A stretch of 64,000 bases of DNA from Pseudomonas jessenii (GTDB lineage: Bacteria; Pseudomonadota; Gammaproteobacteria; Pseudomonadales; Pseudomonadaceae), in contig NZ_NIWT01000007.1 of the NCBI RefSeq assembly GCF_002236115.1, positions 124,001-188,000 on the forward strand, read 5' to 3'. Positions 1 to 11,906 of the stretch are shown here, in pieces. Under the pieces are notes generated by a model. That model saw only the letters and a list, made by a program, of their open reading frames with translations. It was not told where the DNA came from and searched no databases. A program made the translations under genes and the position numbers. How positions within the stretch are numbered: the first letter of the stretch is position 1; every line of letters starts with the position of its first letter.

Positions 1-139
1 CGGTCTGATCCCGCGCATGGCCAAAGGCGGTCACACCGCCCTGAGCCGTACCGAGACCGGTCAACTGCGTTGGTATGCCGCCTCGATGGCTGCTGGTGCC
101 GTGCTGGTTATCGGCGCCGTCGTGCTGGTAGCGGTCTGA
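1..139 (+). CDS. nuoL: NADH-quinone oxidoreductase subunit L, C-terminal end (partial)
   Basis: Only the last 46 codons are present, ending in TGA at 137-139. The tail encodes a short basic segment followed by a hydrophobic helix (AGAVLVIGAVVLVAV), as expected for the last transmembrane helix of NuoL, the distal proton-pumping antiporter-like subunit of Complex I. The assignment rests mainly on position: nuoM and nuoN follow directly in the standard nuoL-M-N order. The fragment itself carries no diagnostic catalytic motif. Confidence 0.85.
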   Translation, partial: GLIPRMAKGGHTALSRTETGQLRWYAASMAAGAVLVIGAVVLVAV

Positions 140-178
140 TATGAACCTTGCGAACTTGCGAAAGGAATTGAGCCCGTC

Positions 179-1711
179 ATGATTCTGCCTTGGCTAATCC
201 TGATCCCCTTCATCGGCGGCCTGCTGTGCTGGATGGGTGAGCGCTTCGGCGCCACCCTCCCCCGCTGGATTGCGCTGATCACCATGTCCCTGTTGCTCTC
301 CCTCGGCCTCTGGCTGTGGGCCAACGGTGATTATTCATTTGCCCCGGCGCCTGGCGCCGACCCGACCTGGGCGCTTGAGTTCAAGCACGTCTGGATCCAG
401 CGCTTCGGCATCAACGTGCACCTGGCCCTCGACGGCCTGTCGCTGTTGATGATCATGCTGACCGGTCTGCTGGGTGTCCTCTCGGTACTCTGCTCGTGGA
501 AAGAGATCCAGCGTCACGTGGGCTTCTTCCACCTGAACCTGATGTGGATCCTGGGCGGTGTCGTCGGTGTGTTCCTCGCCCTCGACCTGTTCATGTTCTT
601 CTTCTTCTGGGAAATGATGCTGGTGCCGATGTACTTCCTCATCGCGCTCTGGGGTCACAGTTCTTCGGACGGCAAGAAAACCCGGATCTACGCGGCGACC
701 AAGTTCTTCATCTTCACTCAGGCTTCCGGCCTGATCATGCTGGTGGCGATCCTGGGTCTGGTACTGGTCAACTTCAACGACACCGGCGTGATTACCTTCA
801 ACTACGCCGACCTGTTGAAAACCAAGATGTCGACGACCACCGAGTACATCCTGATGCTCGGCTTCTTCATCGCCTTCGCGGTGAAGCTGCCAGTCGTGCC
901 GTTCCACTCCTGGTTGCCTGACGCTCACGCCCAGGCGCCGACTGCAGGTTCCGTCGACCTCGCCGGTATCTTGCTGAAAACCGCGGCCTACGGTCTGCTG
1001 CGTTTCGCCCTGCCGCTGTTCCCGAATGCTTCGGCCGAGTTCGCGCCGTTTGCAATGGCCCTGGGTCTGATCGGGATTTTCTACGGTGCGTTCCTGGCGT
1101 TCGCGCAAACCGACATCAAGCGTCTGATTGCCTTCTCGTCCGTTTCCCACATGGGCTTCGTTCTGATCGGCATCTACTCCGGCAGCCAACTGGCGCTGCA
1201 GGGCGCGGTGATGCAGATGCTCGCCCACGGTCTGTCGGCGGCGGCACTCTTTATCCTGAGTGGCCAGTTGTACGAACGCACTCACACCCGCGACATGCGT
1301 GAAATGGGTGGCCTGTGGTCGAAGATCGCCTACCTGCCGGCTCTCAGCCTGTTCTTCGCCGCTGCGTCGCTGGGCTTGCCGGGTACCGGCAACTTCGTCG
1401 GTGAGTTCCTGATCCTGATCGGCACCTTCCCGATCGCTCCATGGGTCACCATCATCGCGACGTCCGGCCTGGTGTTCGGTTCGGTCTACTCGCTGATCAT
1501 GATCCATCGTGCCTACTTCGGCCCGGCCAAATCGGACGCGGTACTGCATGGCATGGATGGTCGCGAACTGATCATGGTGGCCGGTCTGGCAGCGCTGCTG
1601 ATTTACATCGGCGTCTATCCACAACCGTTCCTCGATACCTCTGCCGCTACGATGCATGGCGTGCAGCAATGGCTCGGCACCGCCTTCACTCAACTCGCTT
1701 CGGCCCGGTAA
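179..1711 (+). CDS. nuoM: NADH-quinone oxidoreductase subunit M
   Basis: Antiporter-like membrane subunit of respiratory Complex I, which couples NADH oxidation by quinone to proton pumping across the inner membrane. At 510 residues it has the usual family length (E. coli NuoM is about 509). It is almost entirely hydrophobic helices. The family segment FFFWEMMLVPMYFLI, with the conserved glutamate of helix 5, is visible near residues 140-155. The loop KLPVVPFHSWLPDAHAQAPT near 237-256 is a Complex I/Mrp signature. It lies 39 bp after nuoL and 7 bp before nuoN, so it is mid-operon. An AAGGA-like ribosome site lies somewhat far (about 12 nt) upstream. Confidence 0.97.
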   Translation: MILPWLILIPFIGGLLCWMGERFGATLPRWIALITMSLLLSLGLWLWANGDYSFAPAPGADPTWALEFKHVWIQRFGINVHLALDGLSLLMIMLTGLLGVLSVLCSWKEIQRHVGFFHLNLMWILGGVVGVFLALDLFMFFFFWEMMLVPMYFLIALWGHSSSDGKKTRIYAATKFFIFTQASGLIMLVAILGLVLVNFNDTGVITFNYADLLKTKMSTTTEYILMLGFFIAFAVKLPVVPFHSWLPDAHAQAPTAGSVDLAGILLKTAAYGLLRFALPLFPNASAEFAPFAMALGLIGIFYGAFLAFAQTDIKRLIAFSSVSHMGFVLIGIYSGSQLALQGAVMQMLAHGLSAAALFILSGQLYERTHTRDMREMGGLWSKIAYLPALSLFFAAASLGLPGTGNFVGEFLILIGTFPIAPWVTIIATSGLVFGSVYSLIMIHRAYFGPAKSDAVLHGMDGRELIMVAGLAALLIYIGVYPQPFLDTSAATMHGVQQWLGTAFTQLASAR

Positions 1712-1718
1712 GAGCGCT

Positions 1719-3182
1719 ATGGAATTCACGACTCAACACTTTATCGCGCTTGCGCCGTTGTTGATCACCAGCGCCACGATCATCGTGGTGATGCTGGCGA
1801 TCGCCTGGCGCCGCAACCACTCCCAGACCTTCCTGCTGTCGGTGGCGGGTCTGAACCTGGCTTTGCTGTCGATCCTGCCAGCCTTGAAGGTCGCGCCACT
1901 GGCTGTGACCCCACTGCTGCAAATCGATAGCTTCGCTTGCTTGTACATGGCGCTGATCCTGGTCGCCACCCTCGCTTGTGTCACCCTCGCCCACGCCTAC
2001 CTCGGCGATGGTGGCACGGGTTACCCGGGCAACCGTGAAGAACTGTACCTGCTGATCCTGATGTCCGCCGCCGGTGGCCTGGTGCTGGTCAGCGCACAGC
2101 ACCTGGCCGGGTTGTTCGTCGGTCTGGAACTGCTGTCGGTGCCGGTCTACGGTCTGGTGGCCTATGCCTTCTTCAACAAGCGCTCGCTGGAAGCCGGTAT
2201 CAAGTACATGGTGCTGTCGGCGGCCGGTTCCGCGTTCCTGTTGTTCGGTATGGCCCTGCTGTACGCAGACTCGGGTTCCCTGAGCTTCGTCGGCATCGGT
2301 CAGGCGCTGGCGGCTACCGGTCTGCCAAGCTCGTTGGCACAACTGGGCCTGGGCATGATGCTGATCGGCCTGGCGTTCAAGCTGTCGCTGGTACCCTTCC
2401 ACCTCTGGACTCCGGACGTTTACGAAGGGGCCCCGGCGCCGGTTGCCGCGTTCCTGGCGACCGCTGCCAAAGTGGCGGTGTTCGCGGTCATGGTGCGCCT
2501 GTTCCAGATCTCCCCTGCTGCAAGCAGCGGCGTCCTGAGCAACGTGCTGACCATCATCGCCATCGCGTCGATCCTGTTCGGTAACCTGCTGGCCCTGACC
2601 CAGAGCAACCTCAAGCGTCTGCTGGGTTACTCGTCCATCGCCCACTTCGGCTACCTGCTGATCGCCCTGGTGGCGAGCAAAGGCCTGGCCGTGGAAGCCA
2701 TCGGCGTGTACCTGGTCACCTACGTGATCACCAGCCTCGGTGCTTTCGGTGTGATCACCCTGATGTCCTCGCCGTACAAAGGCCGTGACGCAGACGCCCT
2801 GTACGAATACCGCGGCCTGTTCTGGCGCCGTCCGTACCTGACCGCCGTGCTGACCGTGATGATGCTGTCCCTGGCCGGTATCCCGCTGACCGCGGGCTTC
2901 ATCGGCAAGTTCTACATCATCGCCACCGGCGTCGAGTCCCATCAGTGGTGGCTGGTCGGTTCGCTGGTATTGGGCAGTGCCATCGGCGTGTTCTACTACC
3001 TGCGTGTGATGGTCACCCTGTACCTGATCGAGCCAAACCTGCGCCGCGTCGACGCTCAATTGCACTGGGAACAGAAGGCAGGCGGCGTGATGCTGCTGGC
3101 CATCGCGGTACTGGCTTTCTTCCTCGGCCTGTACCCACAACCGCTGCTGAACCTGGTTCAACAGTCGGGCCTGGCGGGTTGA
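1719..3182 (+). CDS. nuoN: NADH-quinone oxidoreductase subunit N
   Basis: Third antiporter-like subunit of Complex I and last gene of the nuo operon. The ATG at 1719 is preferred because it gives the canonical 487-residue protein starting MEFTTQHF. A longer reading frame would overlap nuoM. Proton-channel landmarks are visible: LFVGLELLSVPVYGLVAY near 155-170 carries the conserved glutamate, and FKLSLVPFHLWTPDVYEGAP near 222-242 is the discontinuous-helix signature. A strong terminator follows within 40 bp, confirming the operon end. Confidence 0.97.
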   Translation: MEFTTQHFIALAPLLITSATIIVVMLAIAWRRNHSQTFLLSVAGLNLALLSILPALKVAPLAVTPLLQIDSFACLYMALILVATLACVTLAHAYLGDGGTGYPGNREELYLLILMSAAGGLVLVSAQHLAGLFVGLELLSVPVYGLVAYAFFNKRSLEAGIKYMVLSAAGSAFLLFGMALLYADSGSLSFVGIGQALAATGLPSSLAQLGLGMMLIGLAFKLSLVPFHLWTPDVYEGAPAPVAAFLATAAKVAVFAVMVRLFQISPAASSGVLSNVLTIIAIASILFGNLLALTQSNLKRLLGYSSIAHFGYLLIALVASKGLAVEAIGVYLVTYVITSLGAFGVITLMSSPYKGRDADALYEYRGLFWRRPYLTAVLTVMMLSLAGIPLTAGFIGKFYIIATGVESHQWWLVGSLVLGSAIGVFYYLRVMVTLYLIEPNLRRVDAQLHWEQKAGGVMLLAIAVLAFFLGLYPQPLLNLVQQSGLAG

Positions 3183-3211
3183 TCGCTTAGAGCCATTCAG
3201 TAGTAAACAGA

Positions 3212-3237
3212 AACGGCACCTTCGGGTGCCGTTTTTT
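3212..3237 (+). terminator. Rho-independent terminator of the nuo operon
   Basis: Stem AACGGCACC, loop TTCG, stem GGTGCCGTT, then a run of T. It lies 30 bp after the nuoN stop. A UUCG tetraloop on a 9-bp GC-rich stem is a textbook intrinsic terminator. Confidence 0.93.
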
Positions 3238-3280
3238 GTGGGTAGACCGAAACTTGCGAAAGTGGTCTGCTGTACAGTCC

Positions 3281-3306
3281 AGCGGGAGCAAGCTCCCTCG
3301 CCACGG
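3281..3306. repeat. REP element, single, variant of the GGGGGC class
   Basis: Reads GGGAGCAAGCTCCCTCGCCAC, an inverted-orientation relative of the REP class built on GTGGCGAGGGGGCTTGCCCCC. It stands alone, without a partner arm. Confidence 0.65.
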
Positions 3307-3362
3307 CTCATTGATTTTGAGAAGTAATGCTGTTCAGAGAGCCCTACCGTCCTCAATGGCCT

Positions 3363-3455
3363 CATCGCGAGCAAGCTCGCTCCCACAGTGATGGAGGGTG
3401 CCCGCAGATGTTGTGTACGACACAAAACCTGTGGGAGCGAGCTTGCTCGCGATGA
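3363..3455. repeat. REPIN (pair of inverted REP sequences)
   Basis: Left arm ATCGCGAGCAAGCTCGCTCC and right arm GGAGCGAGCTTGCTCGCGAT flank a 41-bp middle that contains GTGTACGACAC. The arms match the repeated palindrome seen about twenty times in this window. Both copies sit between the converging nuo operon and the ABC importer operon. Confidence 0.93.
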
Positions 3456-3477
3456 CGGTGGAACAGACACCAACAGA

Positions 3478-3499
3478 AACGGCACCTCCCGGTGCCGTT
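3478..3499 (-). terminator. Terminator of the ABC importer operon
   Basis: Stem AACGGCACC, loop TCCC, stem GGTGCCGTT, located 22 bp beyond the stop of the substrate-binding protein gene read on the minus strand. The downstream tract on that strand (TCTGTT) is only moderately T-rich. Confidence 0.75.
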
Positions 3500-3521
3500 C
3501 GCCTTTCACAACTCCAGTGCT

Positions 3522-5264
<1,743 letters not shown>

Positions 5265-5311
5265 AGAGACCTCCTTATTGAGTTTCGGAGCAACATTGCC
5301 GAGCGATTCGA

Positions 5312-5584
5312 CTAGCCCCAACGCATCACAGCCAACAGCCACACCAGGGACATCGCGAAGGCGACCCAGATGCTCCAGTCGGTGACGCCGATTACCAGCA
5401 GATGCAGGTAGGCGCTGCCGAGAAGACCGATGAACAACCGATCGCCACGGGTGGTGGCAATCGGCAGAAAACCTCGCCTGAGCACGCTCGGCGAACGCAA
5501 TTCCCAGGTGGTCATGCCCACCAGGATCAAGGCAATGACACCGAAGAACGCCGCCGTGGGGACGGTCCAACTCATCCATTCCAT
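5312..5584 (-). CDS. DUF2160 small integral membrane protein of the importer operon (GlpU-like)
   Basis: A 90-residue protein starting MEWMSWTVPTAAFF, with three predicted membrane helices (about residues 8-24, 46-65 and 70-88) and a short basic loop. An in-frame ATG one codon upstream (5587) would add one residue; 5584 is preferred for an 8-nt spacing from GAGGAA. The ribosome site overlaps the stop of the upstream permease gene, which implies translational coupling. DUF2160 proteins occur between the permease and binding-protein genes of glycerol-type importers. Their role is not established; an accessory membrane subunit is a plausible inference. Confidence 0.85.
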   Translation of the reverse strand: MEWMSWTVPTAAFFGVIALILVGMTTWELRSPSVLRRGFLPIATTRGDRLFIGLLGSAYLHLLVIGVTDWSIWVAFAMSLVWLLAVMRWG

Positions 5585-5594
5585 CATCAGTTCC

Positions 5595-6395
<801 letters not shown>

Positions 6396-6402
6396 GATGG
6401 CC

Positions 6403-7265
<863 letters not shown>

Positions 7266-7269
<4 letters not shown>

Positions 7270-8381
7270 GGCTGCGCCTCTTGGTTGGCATTGGCTTCGA
7301 GCAGGAATTCATCGGCGTAGACCATCAGCCACTGCGCCGGAAAACTGATGTACGCCGTGCCTTGCGGCACCGGCTTGTCTTCGGCCAGGCGCACTTTCAG
7401 GGGGACGCCATCGAGGTTGAGGGTCATGATCTTGTAGGTGCCCAGGTCTTCGACGTGTACGACCTGTGCCCGCAGCGCGTCATCAAAGGCTTCGTCCCAC
7501 ACATGGACGAACTCCGGACGAATGCCGACCTTCAGGGTTTTCCACTCCGATTCAGCAATACGCTGCTGCATCGCCTCGGACAGCGGCAGGTGAGTCGAGG
7601 CGAAACCGACGCCACCCGGTTGCGGCTGCACCTCGATCAGGTTCATCCCGGGGCTGCCAATGAAGTAGCCGACAAAGGTGTGGCTGGGGCGCTCGAACAA
7701 CTCCCTTGGCGTGCCGAATTGCACGATCTGCCCGCCGTACATCACCGCAATCTTGTCGGCGAAGGTCGAGGCCTCCAGCTGATCGTGGGTGACGTAGACC
7801 ATGGTGATGTTGAACTGTTCGTGGATCTGCTTGAGCTTGCGCCGCAGTTTCCACTTGAGGTGCGGGTCGATCACCGTCAGCGGCTCATCGAACAGGATCG
7901 CCGACACGTCGTCGCGCACCAGCCCACGCCCCATGGAGACTTTCTGTTTTTCGTCGGCGGTGAGGTTGCGGGCCTTTTTGCTCAACAGGTTCTGCAGGTC
8001 GAGAACTTCGGCGATTTCCTGCACCTTGCTATGCACCCGGGCCTCGGCCATGCCCTGATTGCGCAGCGGAAAGGCCAGGTTGTCGAACACCGTCATGGTG
8101 TCGTAGACCACCGGGAACTGGAAAACCTGGGCGATGTTGCGCTTCTCCGGGGTCAGGTTGTTGACCGCTTTGCCGTCGAACAGCACATGGCCCTGGGACG
8201 GGCTGAGCAGCCCGGAAATGATGTTGAGCAAGGTCGATTTGCCACAGCCCGATGGGCCAAGCAACGCGTAGGCGCCACCCTGCTCCCAGATGTGGTCCAT
8301 CTCGCGGATCGCGTAGTCCTCCGGCCCCGTCGGAGTCTTGGTATAGCTGTGGGCGAGGTTCTGCAAACGGATTTCGGCCAT
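7266..8381 (-). CDS. ABC transporter ATPase with degenerate signature motif (GlpT-like)
   Basis: Nucleotide-binding subunit of 371 residues: ATPase domain (about 1-240) plus a MalK-type regulatory OB domain. Walker A is intact (GPSGCGKST, 42-50), as are the Walker B DEP (165-167) and the switch histidine (YVTHDQ, H199). The LSGGQ signature is replaced by LTADEKQ (140-146) and the D-loop is altered to VID. Its operon partner has the opposite pattern (normal LSGGQ, no switch histidine). In a head-to-tail dimer this leaves one complete and one degenerate ATP site. It overlaps the upstream ATPase gene by one base (TGATG). Confidence 0.93.
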
Positions 8382-9475
8382 CAGGCAACCCTCGTGACAC
8401 GCCGGCCCGGCGCCTGGACCAGCCGCCCCTGCGTATCGAACACAAACAGTTTATGGGTCGGGATGTAGATGCGGATCGGCGCATCGACGTCGTATTCGTG
8501 AACGCCGGGCAAGTGCAGCACCAGCAGGAAGTGCTCGTTGCGCACGTGCAGGAAGGTTTCCGAGCCACTGATTTCCGCGACTTCGACAGTCACCGCCAAT
8601 TCGAGGTCATCGTCGTTGCTCGGCACCAGCGAGATATGGCTGGGTCGCACGCCGAAACGGAACTCGCCCTCGCCTACCGGGCGCAGATCGACATTCAGCG
8701 GGAAGTGCACGAAATTGGCGAAACTCACTTCGTTGCCGGCAATGCGCCCCGGCATCAGGTTGATCGGCGGCTCGGAAAACAGCTCCGCCGCCAGCACCGT
8801 TTGCGGCTGATGATAGACCGACGAAGACTGGCCGCTCTGGATCACCCGGCCTTCGTGAAGAATGGTGGTGGTGCCGCCCAGGGCCAGGGCCTCGTTGGGC
8901 TCGGTGGTGGCGTAGATCGCGATGGTGTGGCGCGCCTTGAACAGCTCGCGCATTTCCTGGCGCAGTTCTTCGCGCAACTTGTAGTCGAGGTTGACCAGCG
9001 GCTCGTCGAACAGGATCAGCTCGGCATCCTTGACCAGCGCCCGGGCCATGGCCGTGCGTTGTTGCTGACCACCGGAAAGCTCCAGCGGATAGCGTTTGAG
9101 AAACTTCTCGATGCGCAGCATCTTCGCGGTTTCCAGCACCTTGCTCTGAATTTGCTCGCTGGAAACACCAGCCTGACGCAGCGGCGAGGCGATGTTGTCG
9201 AACACCGTCATGGTCGGGTAGTTGATGAACTGCTGATAGACCATCGACACATTGCGCAAGCGCACGGGGCGCTGGGTGACATCGACGCCATTCATCAGGA
9301 TGCGGCCGCTGTCGGGCTTGTCCAGACCGGCCATCAGGCGCATCAGGCTGGTCTTGCCGGACAAGGTGCGACCCAGCAAAACGTTGAAGGAACCGGGTTC
9401 AAAACTCAGGTTGGCATCGTCGATCCAGGTCTGGCCCTCGACGGTGCGGCTGACGTGTTCCAGGGTGAGTGACAT
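8381..9475 (-). CDS. ABC transporter ATPase lacking the switch histidine (GlpS-like)
   Basis: First gene of the importer operon, 364 residues. Walker A is GRTLSGKTS (35-43), the Q-loop is near Q81-Q82, and the signature LSGGQQQR (133-140) and Walker B DEP (157-159) are canonical. The H-loop is not: the usual YVTHDQxEA reads YATTEPNEA, with Thr at 191 instead of His. The C-terminal half is a MalK-like regulatory domain. Translation starts 45 bp downstream of a sigma-54 -24/-12 promoter. The ribosome site before the ATG is weak (AAGG). Confidence 0.93.
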   Translation of the reverse strand: MSLTLEHVSRTVEGQTWIDDANLSFEPGSFNVLLGRTLSGKTSLMRLMAGLDKPDSGRILMNGVDVTQRPVRLRNVSMVYQQFINYPTMTVFDNIASPLRQAGVSSEQIQSKVLETAKMLRIEKFLKRYPLELSGGQQQRTAMARALVKDAELILFDEPLVNLDYKLREELRQEMRELFKARHTIAIYATTEPNEALALGGTTTILHEGRVIQSGQSSSVYHQPQTVLAAELFSEPPINLMPGRIAGNEVSFANFVHFPLNVDLRPVGEGEFRFGVRPSHISLVPSNDDDLELAVTVEVAEISGSETFLHVRNEHFLLVLHLPGVHEYDVDAPIRIYIPTHKLFVFDTQGRLVQAPGRRVTRVA

Positions 9476-9519
9476 GGCTCGGCCTTTTTCTTATTGGAGT
9501 CAAGCGACCGGAGCTGTAT

Positions 9520-9535
9520 AGCGACATTTGTGCCA
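9520..9535 (-). promoter_or_regulatory. Sigma-54 (-24/-12) promoter of the ABC importer operon
   Basis: On the minus strand the sequence reads TGGCACAAATGTCGCT. The TGGCAC element is perfect, and GG and GC are separated by exactly 10 bases as sigma-54 requires; the -12 half (TCGCT) deviates from TTGCA. The predicted start, about 9509, gives a leader of about 34 nt before the first gene. The gene across the intergenic region encodes a sigma-54 activator, which supports the call. Confidence 0.82.
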
Positions 9536-9599
9536 GAAATTGCAAACGATTGATTCAGTTTGAAATTCCTGAAAATGACTACAGAGTCACGTTCATTGC

Positions 9600-9670
9600 T
9601 GAACACAAATGAACAACCGCGACTGAACAACTGAACACTTCAACGGTTGACAATGAACATTAGTGAACAA
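9600..9670. promoter_or_regulatory. Array of six TGAACA repeats, candidate enhancer for the sigma-54 activator
   Basis: TGAACA occurs at 9600, 9610, 9624, 9632, 9654 and 9664, all in the same orientation. A GTTCATTGCTGAAC inverted repeat (9591-9604) overlaps the first copy. The array lies about 65-150 bp upstream of the -24/-12 element, the normal distance for an upstream activating sequence. Several spacings are near whole helical turns (10, 32, 54 and 64 from the first copy). Binding by the divergent AcoR-like protein is inferred. Confidence 0.65.
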
Positions 9671-9696
9671 CACTCTACAGACCGTATTCCGGCCCT

Positions 9697-9796
9697 TGTA
9701 GGAGTGAGCTTGCTCGCGATGGAGGTCAACGTGACGAGGGCTGCCTGAAGGAACGAGGCGACCTCACGTCCATCGCGAGCATGCTCGCTCCTACAC
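9697..9796. repeat. REPIN in the importer/activator intergenic region
   Basis: Arms GTAGGAGTGAGCTTGCTCGCGATGG and its approximate inverse (GCGAGCATGCTCGCTCCTAC) are about 50 bp apart. Both arms carry single substitutions from the common form. It lies between the TGAACA array and the activator start. Confidence 0.88.
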
Positions 9797-9853
9797 AGGG
9801 CGCCATGTGTAATTGAATAACAACAATAAAAGCTTGCTCAGAGATCGACTGCC

Positions 9854-11692
9854 ATGGCCGCACCCGCATCGCCGTTGTCCCACGACGCCATCATCCAGGA
9901 CTCCTGGTCCCGTTGCCGCGCGTTCGGCCTCAGTCATCAGAGCACGCCGGCATTCGACCCATTGCCGGCCGCGGGCATCGCGCAACTGCTGGAGAGCCAG
10001 CATTCACTGGTGCAAACCACCCATCAGGAAGTGCTGCCCTACTACGAGAACATCCTGAGCAACTCCAATTGCCTGATCATGCTCGCCGACCATCAGGGCC
10101 AGGTGCTCACGTCGTGGGGTACCCAGCGCTTTATCGAACCGAAACTGGCCCGGGGTTTCAGCGCCGGCGCCAGCTGGATGGAACGCTGCACCGGTACCAA
10201 CGCCATTGGCACCGCCCTGGCCTGCGAGCAAGCGGTGCACATCGAGCACGACGAACATTTCCTCAAGGCCAACCGCTTCATGACCGGTTCCGCCGCGCCG
10301 ATATTCGATACCGAGCGCAAGGTGATCGCGGTGCTGGACGTGTCCAGCGACAGCTACCTGCCGCCCTCCCACACGCTGGGCATGGTCAAGATGATGAGCC
10401 AGACCGTGGAAAACCGGTTGATCCTCAACCTGTTCCATGGCCAGCATTTTCAGCTGACGTTCAACACCGGGCTGAACAACCTCGACAGTCAGTGGGCCGG
10501 ATTGCTGATATTCGATGAAACCGGCCAGGTGCTGTCGGCCAACCGCCGGGCCGACAACCTGCTGGGCATCAGCCTGTCGCGGGTCAGTGTCGAAAGCCTG
10601 TTCAAGGTCTCGCTGCTGGAGTTGCTGAACCAACCCGAAGGCTTGCCCTTCTCGCTGCAGGCTTCCGGGCGCAACCGCTTCCAGTGTCTGCTGAAAAGAC
10701 CCAAGCAGATTCCGATTCAGCCGCGAGTGTTCGCCGAACCTGCCGTGACTGCGCCAACACCGGCCGCGATCAGCCTCAACACCCTGCACTTCGGCGACAG
10801 CCGCGTGGAAAAAGCTGTGCGCCAGGCCGAGCGGTTGCTGGAAAAAGACATTCCGCTGTTAATCCACGGCGAGACTGGCGTCGGTAAGGAAGTTTTCGTC
10901 AAAGCCCTGCATCAGGCCAGCTCTCGCAGCAAACAGGCGTTTATTGCGGTGAACTGTGCAGCGATCCCCGCCGAACTGGTCGAGTCAGAGCTGTTCGGCT
11001 ACGAGAAAGGCGCGTTCACCGGCGCCAACCAGAAAGGCAGCATCGGCCTGATCCGCAAGGCTGACAAAGGCACGCTGTTCCTCGATGAAATCGGCGATAT
11101 GCCACTGCCAACCCAGGCACGACTGTTGCGGGTGTTGCAGGAGCGTTGCGTGCAGCCCGTGGGCAGCAGCGAGTTGTTTTCTGTGGACTTGCGCATCATT
11201 TCAGCGACCAATCGCTCGTTGCGCGAACAGGTACAACTGGGGCGGTTTCGTGAAGACCTGTATTACCGCATCGGCGGCCTGACCCTGGAACTGCCACCGT
11301 TAAGAGAGCGCAGCGATAAAGAGGCGTTGTTCAAACGCCTGTGGGAACAGCATCGCGAACCAAGCCAATGGGCCGGACTGAGCCGCGAGGTATTGGCGCT
11401 GTTCGAGCGCCATCCGTGGCCGGGAAACCTGCGTCAGGTCAGCAGCGTGATGCAGGTGGCGTTGGCCATGGCCGAGGAACAACCGATAAGGCCGGAGCAT
11501 TTGCCGGATGATTTTTTTGTTGATCTGGAGATGGAGCCGGTGGAGACGCCGGAGCCGTTGGCGGTTGATCTTGATGATGCCGAGGAGTTGAATCGGCAGC
11601 TGCAGGCGGTTGGGGGGAATATTTCCCATCTGGCGCGCAGGCTCGGAGTAAGCCGTAATACCCTTTACAAGCGGTTGCGCCAGACTGAATGA
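9854..11692 (+). CDS. Sigma-54-dependent transcriptional activator, AcoR-like
   Basis: Enhancer-binding protein of 612 residues, transcribed away from the ABC importer operon. An N-terminal GAF-like sensor region (about 60-200, containing CTGTNAIGTAL) is followed by a PAS-like segment (about 215-250). The AAA+ domain has Walker A GETGVGKE (339-346) and the sigma-54 contact motif GAFTGA (386-391). A Fis-type helix-turn-helix is at the C terminus (NISHLARRLGVSRNTLYKRL). The AcoR class is linked to acetoin and glycerol metabolism, consistent with a glycerol-type importer next door. The ligand sensed is unknown. It very likely drives the divergent sigma-54 promoter. Confidence 0.92.
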   Translation: MAAPASPLSHDAIIQDSWSRCRAFGLSHQSTPAFDPLPAAGIAQLLESQHSLVQTTHQEVLPYYENILSNSNCLIMLADHQGQVLTSWGTQRFIEPKLARGFSAGASWMERCTGTNAIGTALACEQAVHIEHDEHFLKANRFMTGSAAPIFDTERKVIAVLDVSSDSYLPPSHTLGMVKMMSQTVENRLILNLFHGQHFQLTFNTGLNNLDSQWAGLLIFDETGQVLSANRRADNLLGISLSRVSVESLFKVSLLELLNQPEGLPFSLQASGRNRFQCLLKRPKQIPIQPRVFAEPAVTAPTPAAISLNTLHFGDSRVEKAVRQAERLLEKDIPLLIHGETGVGKEVFVKALHQASSRSKQAFIAVNCAAIPAELVESELFGYEKGAFTGANQKGSIGLIRKADKGTLFLDEIGDMPLPTQARLLRVLQERCVQPVGSSELFSVDLRIISATNRSLREQVQLGRFREDLYYRIGGLTLELPPLRERSDKEALFKRLWEQHREPSQWAGLSREVLALFERHPWPGNLRQVSSVMQVALAMAEEQPIRPEHLPDDFFVDLEMEPVETPEPLAVDLDDAEELNRQLQAVGGNISHLARRLGVSRNTLYKRLRQTE

Positions 11693-11726
11693 CGAGTGAA
11701 TCGCAGCGGTAATATTCGGCTTGAGT

Positions 11727-11819
11727 CCATCGCGAGCAAGCTCGCTCCCACAGTGTCCGTGTCGAACACAAAATCTGCGCATATCACAGAACCTGTGGGA
11801 GCGAGCTTGCTCGCGGTGG
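11727..11819. repeat. REPIN downstream of the AcoR-like gene
   Basis: Arms of the GTGGGAGCGAGCTTGCTCGCG class in inverted orientation, about 40 bp apart. The right arm ends GCGGTGG instead of GCGATGG. Confidence 0.93.
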
Positions 11820-11863
11820 CGTCAGCCCTGTCAACACAAGCCTGGAGTCCAACCCCATAAACA

Positions 11864-11886
11864 AAAACCCGCACAAGGCGGGTTTT
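11864..11886 (-). terminator. Intrinsic terminator of cysS
   Basis: Stem AAAACCCGC / GCGGGTTTT with a 5-nt loop. Read on the minus strand it ends in TTTTTGTTT. It begins 20 bp after the cysS stop and may also stop transcripts from the other side. Confidence 0.88.
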
Positions 11887-11906
11887 GTTTTCAAGCACTA
11901 CAGCTG

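Noticed and set aside
1686..3509. A 607-codon open frame antisense to nuoN, and similar long antisense frames opposite nuoM, tamB, mvaB, the acyl-CoA dehydrogenase and glnS
   Set aside because: They are Gln/His/Arg-rich shadows typical of high-GC DNA; the opposite strands carry well-recognised conserved genes.
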